Assembly (NCBI RefSeq): GCF_015040615.1
Contig: NZ_CP060402.1
Location: 2,046,001 to 2,110,000, forward strand
Source: Microbacterium sp. YJN-G
GTDB taxonomy: Bacteria; Actinomycetota; Actinomycetes; Actinomycetales; Microbacteriaceae
DNA: 64,000 nt
Direction of reading: 5' to 3'
The position numbers and the translations under genes are program-made. Shown in pieces: positions 35,294 through 43,998 of the stretch. Under the pieces are notes generated by a model that was not told the origin of the DNA, did not search any database, and saw only the letters and a list, made by a program, of their open reading frames with translations. How positions within the stretch are numbered: position 1 is the first letter of the stretch; each line of letters starts with the position of its first letter.

Positions 35294-36643
35294 TTAGTCC
35301 CCGTCAGCATTACGCTCGATGGCTCGCGTCAGGTCACGCAACCACGCTGCCGCTTCCTTCAACCGCTCCGGGGGGACGTCCGCCCCCTTCCCGTGAACGA
35401 CACGGTTGCGCAATTCGCGCATGATGGTCAGCTCTGCGTGCTGCTCGGGCGTGATCAGTTCTCGCGTCACAAGCTGCCGAAATAGCACTGGCAACGGCGG
35501 CAGCTTTGCGTCGTCTAATTGCGCGAGGTCTTTCAGCAACACCTCCAGCAGTACCCACGCCGTGACGAACTCGCCGAGTGCCAGCGTCTGTGGCGCGTCA
35601 TCCTTCAAACTCGAGACAGTCGTGCGTCGACGACTCGACGGATGACGCGAAGTTGACATAGCTCGTAGATACGCGTTGTAGTGCGACTGGTTCCCGGACA
35701 GCATCAGATCCGCAAGTTGAGCGGCGACTGGCCGGTGCTCGAAGTCCCGCTCGAGCATGTCAAGATAGGGCTCGACAGAGGACGCGGTTGCAGAGTGTTG
35801 TTCAGCGAGGTAGTCGAAGAGCACGTCAACCCGGCCTAGGGTCGCGTCAGTGAGATCCACATCCCGAGCTGATAGCCGGGAACGGAGGAACTCAGCTAGT
35901 TCGTAATGGTTGCGGAACGGCGTCGCGGCGATCGTAACTCTTGCGTCCCCGGCCTTTTGAAGCTGCTCAAGTGCGATCTCGCCAGCGAGGACGAGTCCGT
36001 TGAGCTGGTCGAGAAGTGCGTACTCCGACGATGACAGCTCGCCCTCCAGCGGCTTGTACACGAGGTCATGCTCGACCTCGGACCACGCATGCATAAGCAC
36101 GGAAGCTACCTGGACCTCGACGAGAGCTGACGCGTAGCGATCTTGCCCGGCGCTTAGGCGCGAGTCGGGAATGAGGGCACGAAAATGCCGAGCACCATAG
36201 CCTGAGAATCGCTGCAGGTGAGCAGATGCACCCGCCGAGGTTGATTCCCCACCTGTGGCCATGCCCGGGTCAGGAGTACGCGCCTTCGAACCGGCCGACG
36301 CCCTATCAGGTGGGAAGCGCTTGTCCTGCTGCACATCAAGCGTTGCGCGGATGACCCGTTCCGCCTCGTCCATCTGCCCGGGGAAGTACAGCGCCACCCG
36401 AACTCCAGCGAGGTCAGCGATGTCTTTTCGGATCTGAGCAACAGACGTGTACGGCTTCTCGCGATTGCGGGCGTGCAGCTTGTCAGCCAGACGATCAACG
36501 GACTTGGCCCGGCTGGTAACGATGGCGCGCAGGCCCGAGCTCGCGAGCGCAGCCTCCAGTAGGCCGCGGGCCATGCGCGCCGACGCATCCCAGAAGTCGA
36601 ATTGGCGCTCATACTCGCTTACGAAGTCATCGATGACACCCAC
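35294..36643 (-). CDS. RelA/SpoT-type nucleotidyltransferase fused to a HEPN-like C-terminus
   Basis: A 449-residue protein. I chose the GTG at 36643 (GAGGG upstream) over the TTG at 36685. The synthetase fold is in residues 40-200: DLAGVR (77-82), YGARHF (149-154), Glu176 in VEVQV, and HAWSEVEH (185-192), matching conserved (p)ppGpp synthetase positions; no hydrolase HD domain. A helical middle leads to a C-terminal region with RNRVVH (412-417), the RNxxxH signature of HEPN ribonuclease-type toxins. Toxic small alarmone synthetases pyrophosphorylate tRNA or make ppApp in phage defence. No separate antitoxin is visible unless the neighbouring 36839 gene serves. Confidence 0.72.
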   Translation of the reverse strand: MGVIDDFVSEYERQFDFWDASARMARGLLEAALASSGLRAIVTSRAKSVDRLADKLHARNREKPYTSVAQIRKDIADLAGVRVALYFPGQMDEAERVIRATLDVQQDKRFPPDRASAGSKARTPDPGMATGGESTSAGASAHLQRFSGYGARHFRALIPDSRLSAGQDRYASALVEVQVASVLMHAWSEVEHDLVYKPLEGELSSSEYALLDQLNGLVLAGEIALEQLQKAGDARVTIAATPFRNHYELAEFLRSRLSARDVDLTDATLGRVDVLFDYLAEQHSATASSVEPYLDMLERDFEHRPVAAQLADLMLSGNQSHYNAYLRAMSTSRHPSSRRRTTVSSLKDDAPQTLALGEFVTAWVLLEVLLKDLAQLDDAKLPPLPVLFRQLVTRELITPEQHAELTIMRELRNRVVHGKGADVPPERLKEAAAWLRDLTRAIERNADGD

Positions 36644-36746
36644 GTCTGCCCTCTTTCGTCCCCTACGGCGAAGTCTAGGGTTCAACTCAGCAAGCTCGGC
36701 TCCGATGTTCAGGACGGACGACGCTGCACGTCGACAGCGACAACGG

Positions 36747-36766
36747 ATCGGTCCATCTGAACCGAT
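36747..36766. promoter_or_regulatory. Small dyad in the divergent region
   Basis: ATCGGT-N8-ACCGAT lies between the RelA/SpoT-like gene (minus) and the DUF5677-like gene (plus). It could be an operator for one or both. A short perfect dyad of this size also arises by chance. Confidence 0.3.
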
Positions 36767-36838
36767 GGCCGATTAGCAGAGTCAGAGGTTGCTCTCCCGG
36801 CAGCTGCGGGCGTGGTCGATGACAGGTAGCGTCGTTGT

Positions 36839-37597
36839 GTGAGCGGCAGCCGAGCGAAGAAGCAGCGCCGGACGCAACGCGAACGTCCGGCTCGAATTGT
36901 CAACGCCGACTTCGTCGCGCGATCAGCGGATGCCGTGCTCGCGGTAGACCTCGGCGATGTGGAGTTCCGCAGTCGCACAGACCAGGTGGTGGTCGGCTTG
37001 TGTCGCGCCGCGTTCACACAAAGCAAGGTCATCGCCGCGCTCGCGAAGGCCGACATGTTGTCCGCAGCAGCCCCGAACCGACGTCTCGTTTTGGAGATCG
37101 CGCTGCGCCTGCATTGGCTGCAGGGGCTATCTGCCGAGGACCGCCACAAGGCTGTGGACACGATGCTCGCGAAGGATCGGCAGGACACGAATCGGCTGCT
37201 GGCCTACCTGCGCGACGCGGGGCACAAAGCAGATTTCGATCCGACGGAGATGGACGCATTCGAACTAGACGATGAGACGAAGGGTTCTATTCATCAGCAG
37301 TCGACGAGGCTGAACGCGGCTGTTGATTCAAACGAAGTGAAGCCCTGGTCCATCTACTCCATGTGGCTCGGAGAGACGCAGTTCTCCCACGCCTCCGGCA
37401 ACCTCGCGGGCAAGTACGCGCCAACGCTCGACAACCTTCACATGTCAAGCGGTGTGCCTGAACCGATGGACCCAGACCTCGAAGCCCACCGCCTCCTCCA
37501 GCTACACATCGTGATGATGACGGGATACCTGCTCACCGACGAGGGGCTACCGGAGGAGTTCGCTGGCCGCATCGCGGCGGCGTTCTTCGCCGTCTAG
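36839..37597 (+). CDS. DUF5677-like hypothetical protein
   Basis: A 252-residue soluble protein from GTG at 36839. The helical core includes RRLVLEIALRLHWLQGLS and WSIYSMWLGETQFSHASGN, reminiscent of DUF5677 proteins, which often accompany defence genes and may have a HEPN-like helical fold. Basic N-terminus (SRAKKQRRTQRERPAR). Divergent from the RelA/SpoT-HEPN gene and convergent with the ABC-3C operon, so it may be a partner or antitoxin of the former or an independent cargo gene. Confidence 0.6.
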   Translation: MSGSRAKKQRRTQRERPARIVNADFVARSADAVLAVDLGDVEFRSRTDQVVVGLCRAAFTQSKVIAALAKADMLSAAAPNRRLVLEIALRLHWLQGLSAEDRHKAVDTMLAKDRQDTNRLLAYLRDAGHKADFDPTEMDAFELDDETKGSIHQQSTRLNAAVDSNEVKPWSIYSMWLGETQFSHASGNLAGKYAPTLDNLHMSSGVPEPMDPDLEAHRLLQLHIVMMTGYLLTDEGLPEEFAGRIAAAFFAV

Positions 37598-37607
37598 CCC
37601 CTCAGCC

Positions 37608-39332
37608 CTAGAACTCTCGCCCAAGGAGACCGCCGACTTCTGTGTCCAAAACGGTGCGCACGACGCCGGCCTTGAACCACTCCTGATCGAGCACCTCGTC
37701 CGGCACATCGTTGCTGTTGATAGTGCAGATGTACTGCCCACCAGTGGCCTCGACCATTGCCTGCGCGAAGTGAAGCGCCCCTGCTCGTTGACGGGGATCG
37801 ACGCCGTCGAAGACGGAAGAATCGTGCACGAGGAAGTCGGGGTGGTGCGCGGTCGTGATGCCTTCTTCGAGCATCGTGAGGTCGAAGCAGAACAGGGTCA
37901 TCCGATCGACGCCGCTGCTCCCTGAGCCGGACGCGCGGATCGCAAACTTGTATCCTGCGTCATCGACGGACACCGTGAGGGCGGCGTCCTTCCCGTATAG
38001 CTGTCGCATCTTCTGGCTGAACCGGTCGCTGATACGGTCCAATTTCTCACGAGAGGTGGTCAGGTAGCGGGTCGCCTCGTTCCGCTTCGTGGACTGCTCG
38101 AGCTTAAGTTCTTCGCGGCGGGTCACGAGTTCGCGTGCTTGCTCGATCTGGAGATCCAATGCGGCCATGCGAGCTTCGATGTCGCTGAGCTCAGCGCGCA
38201 TCTCGTTCAACTCGTCGAGTGCGCCCCCGGCGTCAAGTGTCCGCAAGACGCCGTCGCGCTGCTCGTCGAGCCGCGATAGTTCCGCTGCTCGGGCGGCGAT
38301 GCGCTCGTCGAGTGCGTCAATCTCGCCACGTAGGAACGAGCGGCGGTTCTCCAGAAGTGCGGCATGGAAGTCACGAACCTGGCTGGCCTGGCGTTTGAAA
38401 CCGTCGGCGAGAATCGCACCCGCCGCGCTGAAGAGTTCCTCCACCGGCAATGCGTTGGCGTCTGAATCCTGTGTTTCCGATAGGGATGAGACGTACAGTT
38501 CGCGCATGCGCCGGTCTACGACCGCTTCGTCCCGTAGACGGCTAATCTGCGCTGTCAGCTGATCAGCACGAGAGACCAGCGAGTTCGGGTCCTCGAGGAT
38601 ACGGAACCCCGAGATGCGTTGCCTCCACTCGTCGGCCTCGTTCTTCAGAGCAGCACGCTCCAGAACGAGCTCGTCTTCGGGGCGGAGGGTCGCGACCAGG
38701 CCCTCCTTGGTTGCCGCGGTGATTGCTTTCAGCTGATCTAAGCCCTTTTTCACAGTGGCCAGCTCGTGGATCACTTGCCAATCCAGCCCCAGCAGAAACG
38801 CGACGTGCTCACGGCTGCTGGTCGCGCTCTGCTGCGCGATCACCTTCAAGGGATCCTTGGGTGTATCGGTCCGGATCACGTATGAGAGAAGCGTTCGCAC
38901 GGACAGCCCGCCACTTGTTTCTTGCTCGGCGGGCTCCAACCAAAAAAGCGAGAGCCCTAGCAGTTCCTTCCAGCTGTCTACCGTGATCTGGCCTTCCGAG
39001 AGCCACGGGCCGATCACGTCACGTGCAGGGCCGTCCGCCGAAATCGAGAGTCTACGACCGCTCGCCAGCGAGCGCGTCGCGGCGACCGTGCCACCGAACA
39101 TCTCCAGCGTCAGGGTGATCTCCCACCCGTCATCGGCGAGCGGGCGCAAGCTGCTGGGGAGATTGCCAGCCAGCACGTAATTCATCAGCATGAGCATCGT
39201 CGACTTGCCGCGGGCATTGCGGCTGTCCTGGTCCGTCGAGTCCTGTGCGCGGTCGGCCACAATCGCGTTGAACCCGGGCCGGAAGTTGATCGACTGGAAC
39301 TCGTCACGGTTCGCGCTCAGGCGGATGAACAC
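37608..39332 (-). CDS. DUF2326 ABC/SMC-like ATPase of an ABC-3C system
   Basis: A 574-residue protein from GTG at 39332. Walker A is NARGKST (39-45). There are two long coiled-coil arms (about 190-250 and 330-450) separated by a hinge. The C-terminal head has FLVHDSSVFDGVDPRQRAGAL and ICTINSNDVPDE, the DUF2326 signature. The protein is RecN/SMC-like. In ABC-three-component systems it is the NTPase that senses DNA or phage structures and controls an effector. It overlaps the middle component by one base. Confidence 0.85.
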   Translation of the reverse strand: MFIRLSANRDEFQSINFRPGFNAIVADRAQDSTDQDSRNARGKSTMLMLMNYVLAGNLPSSLRPLADDGWEITLTLEMFGGTVAATRSLASGRRLSISADGPARDVIGPWLSEGQITVDSWKELLGLSLFWLEPAEQETSGGLSVRTLLSYVIRTDTPKDPLKVIAQQSATSSREHVAFLLGLDWQVIHELATVKKGLDQLKAITAATKEGLVATLRPEDELVLERAALKNEADEWRQRISGFRILEDPNSLVSRADQLTAQISRLRDEAVVDRRMRELYVSSLSETQDSDANALPVEELFSAAGAILADGFKRQASQVRDFHAALLENRRSFLRGEIDALDERIAARAAELSRLDEQRDGVLRTLDAGGALDELNEMRAELSDIEARMAALDLQIEQARELVTRREELKLEQSTKRNEATRYLTTSREKLDRISDRFSQKMRQLYGKDAALTVSVDDAGYKFAIRASGSGSSGVDRMTLFCFDLTMLEEGITTAHHPDFLVHDSSVFDGVDPRQRAGALHFAQAMVEATGGQYICTINSNDVPDEVLDQEWFKAGVVRTVLDTEVGGLLGREF

Positions 39333-39562
39333 TAGGCGATCCTCACCATCTGGTCTTCGTAGTCGAGCGCACCCGCGCCATAGAGGAGCGTCAGCGCTGC
39401 GACGAAACCGTCGTATGCCGACGCGGTCGCCGTCTGCCGATACTCGATGTACAGCTGCCCGACGCTCAGGCTTCGGCCACCCAAGAGAGCCAGCAACGCA
39501 GCCGCCTCGCCGACGATGGTGCGCTCCAAGGGCGTGAACTTGTCCGGGAAGAACTCACTCAC
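39332..39562 (-). CDS. ABC-3C middle component (MC6-like)
   Basis: A 76-residue winged-helix-like protein (FTPLERTIVGEAAALLALLGG, then SVGQLYIEYRQ and YDGFVAALTLLYGAGALDYEDQMV). Length and position between the HNH-containing gene and the DUF2326 ATPase match the small middle components of ABC-3C systems. It overlaps its upstream neighbour by 8 bases and its downstream neighbour by 1. Confidence 0.8.
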   Translation of the reverse strand: MSEFFPDKFTPLERTIVGEAAALLALLGGRSLSVGQLYIEYRQTATASAYDGFVAALTLLYGAGALDYEDQMVRIA

Positions 39563-40343
39563 GCTCGAAGATCTCGCAGATCTCGAAGAGGTAAGCGATC
39601 ACCGCGAGCGCGGCTGCGCGGATCTGGGGAGTGTCGCGCGGCCCGGCGTTCTCGATGGCGGTCTCAACGAGATAGTCGAACACCGCATCCGGCTCGAGAT
39701 CCTCCGCGCGCGCAGCGAAGTAGTCGCTCTTGAACCGCGCGACCAGCCTGCGCCCGAACGAGGGCGCGACGGAGCTCTGGAAGCCGATGAACTCTTCGAC
39801 ACGTGCCGCCTGCGATAGACCATCAGTGATTCGCTGCACCGATGTCGCACCCAGCTTGTTCAGCTCGATCTTCTCCTGCAGCGGCAGGGCCAGCTCGACG
39901 CCGAATTGCAGGGGAGCCACCGCGGTACTGGCGATCACTGTGCACACCACCGTGAGCTCCTCGTAGGTCACCTCGCCAAGAGCGTTCCGGACGGCCCGCT
40001 CCACGGCGACCTCGTGAGCGCGCTTCGCTTCCAGGAGAAACTCGCGTGTGTGGTACTCCAGCTGCGTGTCCACAGCATCGTGATGCGGACCGCACAAATA
40101 GACCAGATTCTGCGCCGAGCCTCGCTCCTCTGGCGTCATGCTCGCGTCGTAGCGAGGGCCGCCAGGGCTCGCCGCAGCGATGTGCGCGACCTTGCCCGTG
40201 GCCTTGGGGCGATCACCGTGGGCCTTCGGATCGATCGTCAGATCCAGACCGCAGCCAGGGTAAGCGCACTTGTTACCGCTTCTGGCAATGACAACCTTCT
40301 CCTGGGCGACAGGAGCGCGATCCCGTAGCGAAGTCTGAGCCAT
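39555..40343 (-). CDS. ABC-3C effector component with HNH-like nuclease domain
   Basis: A 262-residue protein. The N-terminal HNH-like zinc module comprises SGNKCAYPGCGLDL (Cys26, Cys31), VAHIAAASPGG (His54) and QNLVYLCGPHHDAVD (Asn79, Cys84, His87, His88). The C-terminal helical part is the ABC-3C-specific domain (VTYEELTVVCTVIAS... to EICEIFERE). Likely the DNA-cutting effector released by the DUF2326 ATPase. No Shine-Dalgarno precedes the ATG; instead a 20-bp tandem repeat abuts it. Confidence 0.8.
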   Translation of the reverse strand: MAQTSLRDRAPVAQEKVVIARSGNKCAYPGCGLDLTIDPKAHGDRPKATGKVAHIAAASPGGPRYDASMTPEERGSAQNLVYLCGPHHDAVDTQLEYHTREFLLEAKRAHEVAVERAVRNALGEVTYEELTVVCTVIASTAVAPLQFGVELALPLQEKIELNKLGATSVQRITDGLSQAARVEEFIGFQSSVAPSFGRRLVARFKSDYFAARAEDLEPDAVFDYLVETAIENAGPRDTPQIRAAALAVIAYLFEICEIFERE

Positions 40344-40387
40344 GTTCAAACAGTACCGACCTCGTTCAAACAGTACCGACCTCGTTC
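40344..40387 (-). repeat. Tandem 20-bp repeat abutting the ABC-3C operon start
   Basis: Two exact 20-bp copies (40344-40363 and 40364-40383; each starts GTTCAAACAG and ends ACCGACCTC) plus four more bases. On minus, each copy has a TACTGT -10-like hexamer, and the last copy ends right at the ATG, suggesting leaderless transcription and possible repeat-based control. Confidence 0.75.
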
Positions 40388-40706
40388 CTCCTGCGACCGC
40401 CGGTGCTTCACCGTGTCGCTCTCTCAGCACACCACCTCGATCAGCCAAACGGTCCCCGCGCGCAATCAAGACATCTGCGATGGCGAGCGCCTAACCCACA
40501 CGAGATTTCGAAGCGGCCGCCGACTACCGATCTTGCATCCCGGAACTACACATCAGAATTACTAGGGTCTGAGATGTTTCGCAAGCACCGCTCCCTGAAC
40601 GACCACCAGACGTGGCCCCATAGATCCGCCCGTCGCCGTCGGAAGTACATAAATCCACCTACATCTGCTGTCGGGGACTCACCGCCGCACTTCGTCTCTT
40701 CGCGAT
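40388..40706. other. No gene seen upstream of the ABC-3C operon
   Basis: About 320 bases with lower GC. Open frames here lack coding character or a ribosome-binding site. It should include the ABC-3C promoter and the downstream side of the deletion that truncated the integrase. Confidence 0.5.
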
Positions 40707-40709
40707 TGT

Positions 40710-41193
40710 TCAGGCACCACCACGGCCGTAGCGCATCCAGTCGTAGGCCACGGCGGCCTTCCCGTACTGGGTGGCCCACCAATCCTGGCTCCGCCTAGTC
40801 TTGACGCGGATGAGGAAATCCCGAAGTCCATCAACGTCGTCGGTGAGCGACGGCAGATTCATAGCGCTGTTCAAGATTCCCTCCACGCCTCTGTCTGCTT
40901 CCAACTCAGCCACTGTCAATAGCGTCGGCTCTAGCTCAAGTTTGTTGAACATCGCCGCATAACTGTCCGCGCGCTTCTTAGCTGCGGCGTTTGCCCTGAC
41001 CTTGGGGAGCCACTTGCCATCTTTCCAAAGACCAGCCCCGCTCAGTGGACGTCCGTGTGTCCCCGGTCGCCTGAACGAGCCGGGTCTTGCCGTCCCAGTC
41101 GCGGTAGCGGGCGCGCGCGACAACACGGCCGCTGGGGCTCACGAGGTGGCCGATCTCCCCGAAGGTCCCGATGGTCAAACGTTGCCGGCCCAC
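40710..41193 (-). pseudogene. Truncated site-specific integrase
   Basis: The GTG at 41193, behind GGGGAGG, begins MGRQRLTIGTFGEIGH, typical of actinobacterial tyrosine integrases, and is integrase-like up to DWDGKTRLVQATGDT. It then loses similarity and stops at 40978. A second frame runs on (GAGLWKDGKWLPKVRANAAAK to YDWMRYGRGGA at 40710) and looks like the end of another protein. No R...HxxR...Y catalytic core remains. A deletion fused two genes. Confidence 0.75.
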
Positions 41194-41197
41194 CGGA

Positions 41198-41438
41198 TCA
41201 CCTCCCCTCGGGAGAGGCTGGCGGTTCGGGGTCGCGCTGCTGCTCGATCCAGATCCGCACGTCCGAGAGCGCGAACTTCAGATGCTTCCCGAAGGCGATA
41301 CGCGCGCGGACCGAGGCCGCGGGTGCGCCAGTCGTAGACCGTGGAGACGGGCACGCCCAGGTACGCGGCGAGCTCGCCGACGTCGAGCAGGGGCTCCAGA
41401 CCCCAGGGGTTGCCCGCCGGGCTGTGTTCGGTGTCCAT
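41198..41438 (-). pseudogene. xis: Frameshifted excisionase/HTH (MerR-like) protein
   Basis: From ATG at 41438: LEPLLDVGELAAYLGVPVSTVYDWRTRGLGPRA is a winged-helix excisionase. It should continue YRFGKHLKFALSDVRIWIEQQ, but an extra C in the CC at 41294-41295 shifts the frame. The +1 frame holds the correct second half down to 41198. It is immediately upstream of the integrase remnant. Confidence 0.8.
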
Positions 41439-41585
41439 ACCGAACAGGTGCGTCCGGCTCCCACCCACGAATCGGAAGCAACCGGCACGGTCGCTCCCCT
41501 ACCGGAGCGCGGCGGCCCGAGCGGGCCGTGAGAGCGTCAAAGTGATGGGTTTTCGATGACCGGATCACATCTCACCAACTAGAAA

Positions 41586-41613
41586 GTCCCGGAAACCCTT
41601 GAGTTTCCGGGAC
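41586..41613 (-). terminator. Island-borne terminator of tRNA-Pro
   Basis: A perfect 11-bp stem GTCCCGGAAAC/GTTTCCGGGAC with a 6-base loop; on minus it is followed by TTTCT. It lies just beyond the tRNA 3' end and replaces the original terminator at 31028. Confidence 0.85.
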
Positions 41614-41619
41614 CTCTCG

Positions 41620-41694
<75 letters not shown>

Positions 41695-41837
41695 TGGACG
41701 ACCGCGCTTTCGCGCGGGCAACTCAACCATCCTAGCCCACGGGACCAGCCACCGCGAACCGCGACAGCCGGGCGTGGCGCCTGTCCCGGCGCGAGGCGTC
41801 GTTGCCGATGTCGGACGCCGCGCGTAGCGTTCCAATC

Positions 41838-42419
41838 ATGGCGACGATCACCACGGAACGCGCGACGATCGGCCGCTGGGATGACGTGCAGCACTCGCTC
41901 TCCGGCGGCGGAGACGGACGCAGCTGCCAGTGCATCTGGCCGGTCGTGAGCAACAAGGAGTGGAACTCGACGAACGTCGAGCAGCGACGCGAGATGCTGC
42001 ATGACGAGATCGCATCCGGTCCCCCACCGGGGCTCGTCGCGTACGTCGACGGCGAGGCGGCCGGGTGGATCCGCGTCGGACCGCGCAGAGACCAGACCCG
42101 CATCGTCCGCACGCGCACGATCGTCTCCGCGACCTCCGAGCCGCTCGACGACCCGACTGTCTGGGCGGTGACGTGCTTCGTCGTCCGCCGTGAGCACCGC
42201 GGCAAGGGCCTGAACGCGCAGCTGCTGAGCGCGGCGATCGACTACGCGCGCGAATCCGGCGCCCGCCTCATCGAGGCGTATCCGGTCGACACGACCGAGG
42301 GCGACCACCGCTCCAACGACCTGTACCACGGCACGCTGTCCACATTCCTCGCCCAGGGCTTCCGCACCACCGCCGAGCTCACCCGCGGACGCGTGCTCGT
42401 CGTTCGCGAGCTGAGCTGA
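41838..42419 (+). CDS. GNAT family N-acetyltransferase
   Basis: A 193-residue protein from ATG at 41838. The acetyl-CoA motif is VTCFVVRREHRGKGLNAQLLSAAIDYARESGA, followed by LIEAYPVDT and a C-terminal LSTFLAQGF strand. The N-terminus (RWDDVQHSLSGGGDGRSCQCIWPV) is the cysteine-containing form seen in a GNAT sub-family of Actinobacteria. Substrate unknown. Confidence 0.88.
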   Translation: MATITTERATIGRWDDVQHSLSGGGDGRSCQCIWPVVSNKEWNSTNVEQRREMLHDEIASGPPPGLVAYVDGEAAGWIRVGPRRDQTRIVRTRTIVSATSEPLDDPTVWAVTCFVVRREHRGKGLNAQLLSAAIDYARESGARLIEAYPVDTTEGDHRSNDLYHGTLSTFLAQGFRTTAELTRGRVLVVRELS

Positions 42420-42441
42420 CCCGCCGCGCTACGGTGAACCC

Positions 42442-42897
42442 ATGAGCGCGCAGCATCCTTCCATCGACGATCCCGACCTCGGCGCGCTCATCCGCGCCGA
42501 GAGCACGTTCGACGACGGCACAGTGGCCGTCCACGACTGGTACGCCGGCAGCATCCCCGACGGCGACGGCGAGATCGAGCTGATGATCGACGGCACCGGA
42601 CCCGAGAGCGTCGAGGCCCGGCTCCCCCGCCTGCGTGCGGTCGTCGCCGCGCTCGACAGCATCCGCCGCACGGCATCCGATGCCATCGTCACGCGTTTCA
42701 GCGACATCGAACCCGAGCAGCACGAACTCGACGACGGTGCGGACGATCTGCGCCTCGAGGCGATCGAGGCGTCCGAGGACGACGAGATCGTGCTGCACTT
42801 CGTCGACAGCTGCGGTCAGCACTTCCCCGACGGATACTGGCCGGCCGCCCACCTCGACACCGACGGACGTGTCACCGCGGTGACGATCGAATCGTGA
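42442..42897 (+). CDS. DUF2004-like acidic hypothetical protein
   Basis: A 151-residue, highly acidic, probably cytosolic protein. The pattern of short beta strands (IELMIDGTGPESVEARLPRLRAVV, LRLEAIEASEDDEIVLHFVDS, VTAVTIES) resembles DUF2004/DUF2262-type domains. Function unknown. Its stop overlaps the next gene's GTG start (GTGA), so co-translated. Confidence 0.6.
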   Translation: MSAQHPSIDDPDLGALIRAESTFDDGTVAVHDWYAGSIPDGDGEIELMIDGTGPESVEARLPRLRAVVAALDSIRRTASDAIVTRFSDIEPEQHELDDGADDLRLEAIEASEDDEIVLHFVDSCGQHFPDGYWPAAHLDTDGRVTAVTIES

Positions 42898-43610
42898 ACG
42901 CGGCATCCGCTCCCGTGGCCGGCACCGGCCGCGGTGACCGGGCGCGGGCGGGCGCACGCGTCCTCGGCATCGCGATCTGGATGCCGTACATCGCACTCGC
43001 GATCATCCACGTCACCGCACTCGCCGTCGGCAGCGACATCGCGCAGCCGACGAAGCTGACGCTCATGCCACTGCTGGCGCTCCCGGTGCTGTATGCCGCA
43101 CGGCACCTGCGCCCGCGGGCCGTCATCGCGTTCCTGCTGGGCGCGCTGCTGTTCTCGTGGCTGGGCGACGGCGCCGGCGCGTTCTTCCCGGCCGCTCCCG
43201 AGCTTCCGCTGATGCTGCTCTTCTTCGGCATCGCGCACATCGCGTACATCGTGCTGTTCCTGCGGTTCGCACGCCTCCGCCGGATGCCGTGGTGGACGCT
43301 CGCGTACGTCGCCTGGTGGATCGGGATGCTGTGGCTCCTCGGCCCGCACACCGGCGGGCTCCTCTTCGCGGTCGCGGCGTACGGACTCGTCCTGGCGGGC
43401 ACCGCGGCCACCTCGGCGCGGTGCCATCCGATCGTCGCCATCGGCGGCGCCTTCTTCCTCGCCAGCGACTCGATCCTCGCGCTGCGCCTCTTCCTCCCCG
43501 AGGGCCTGCCGGGCTGGATGGGCCCCGCGGTCATGCTCACCTACACGCTCGGCCAGGGACTGATCGTGTACGGAGTACTCCGCTCGCTCTCACGGAACGA
43601 GAGACGATGA
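42894..43610 (+). CDS. Lysoplasmalogenase/YhhN family membrane protein
   Basis: A 238-residue protein with about eight membrane helices. LFSWLGDGAGAFFP and AHIAYIVLFLRFARL match the YhhN (TMEM86) family, which hydrolyses lysoplasmalogen in eukaryotes; the bacterial role is uncertain. GTG start, in a chain of overlapping genes with the S4 protein downstream (ATGA overlap). Confidence 0.78.
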   Translation: MNAASAPVAGTGRGDRARAGARVLGIAIWMPYIALAIIHVTALAVGSDIAQPTKLTLMPLLALPVLYAARHLRPRAVIAFLLGALLFSWLGDGAGAFFPAAPELPLMLLFFGIAHIAYIVLFLRFARLRRMPWWTLAYVAWWIGMLWLLGPHTGGLLFAVAAYGLVLAGTAATSARCHPIVAIGGAFFLASDSILALRLFLPEGLPGWMGPAVMLTYTLGQGLIVYGVLRSLSRNERR

Positions 43611-43984
43611 CGGATGCCATCGGCACGGCGCGCATCGACAGCTGGCTCTGGGCTGTTCGCATCTACAAGACCCGCTCCGCGGCGACGACCGCCTGCCGCG
43701 CCGGTCACGTGCGAGTGAACGGCGAGCGGATCAAGGCCGCACAGACGGTCAAGCCCGGCGACGAGGTGCGCGTGCGCATCGCAGGATTCGATCGCATCCT
43801 CATCGTGCGCCAGCCGCTCTCGAAGCGGGTCGGCGCACCGGTCGCGGCGACGGCCTACGACGATCGCACGCCGCCGCGCGAGCCGACCGCCATGCTCGCT
43901 GTCCGCGACCGTGGCGCCGGCAGGCCGACCAAGCGCGAGCGTCGGGAGATCGACCGGCTGCGCGGTCGCGACTACGAAGATTGA
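43607..43984 (+). CDS. S4-domain RNA-binding protein (Hsp15-like)
   Basis: A 125-residue protein. RIDSWLWAVRIYKTRSAATTACRAGHVRVNGERIKAAQTVKPGDEVRV is the S4 domain, and the C-terminus is a basic tail. HslR/Hsp15 relatives rescue stalled 50S-peptidyl-tRNA complexes; this role is inferred. Confidence 0.85.
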   Translation: MTDAIGTARIDSWLWAVRIYKTRSAATTACRAGHVRVNGERIKAAQTVKPGDEVRVRIAGFDRILIVRQPLSKRVGAPVAATAYDDRTPPREPTAMLAVRDRGAGRPTKRERREIDRLRGRDYED

Positions 43985-43998
43985 ATCGGCCGAAACCC

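Noticed and set aside
40546..40782. 78-codon minus-strand frame upstream of the ABC-3C operon
   Set aside because: It overlaps the integrase remnant in another frame and has no ribosome site or recognisable motif.
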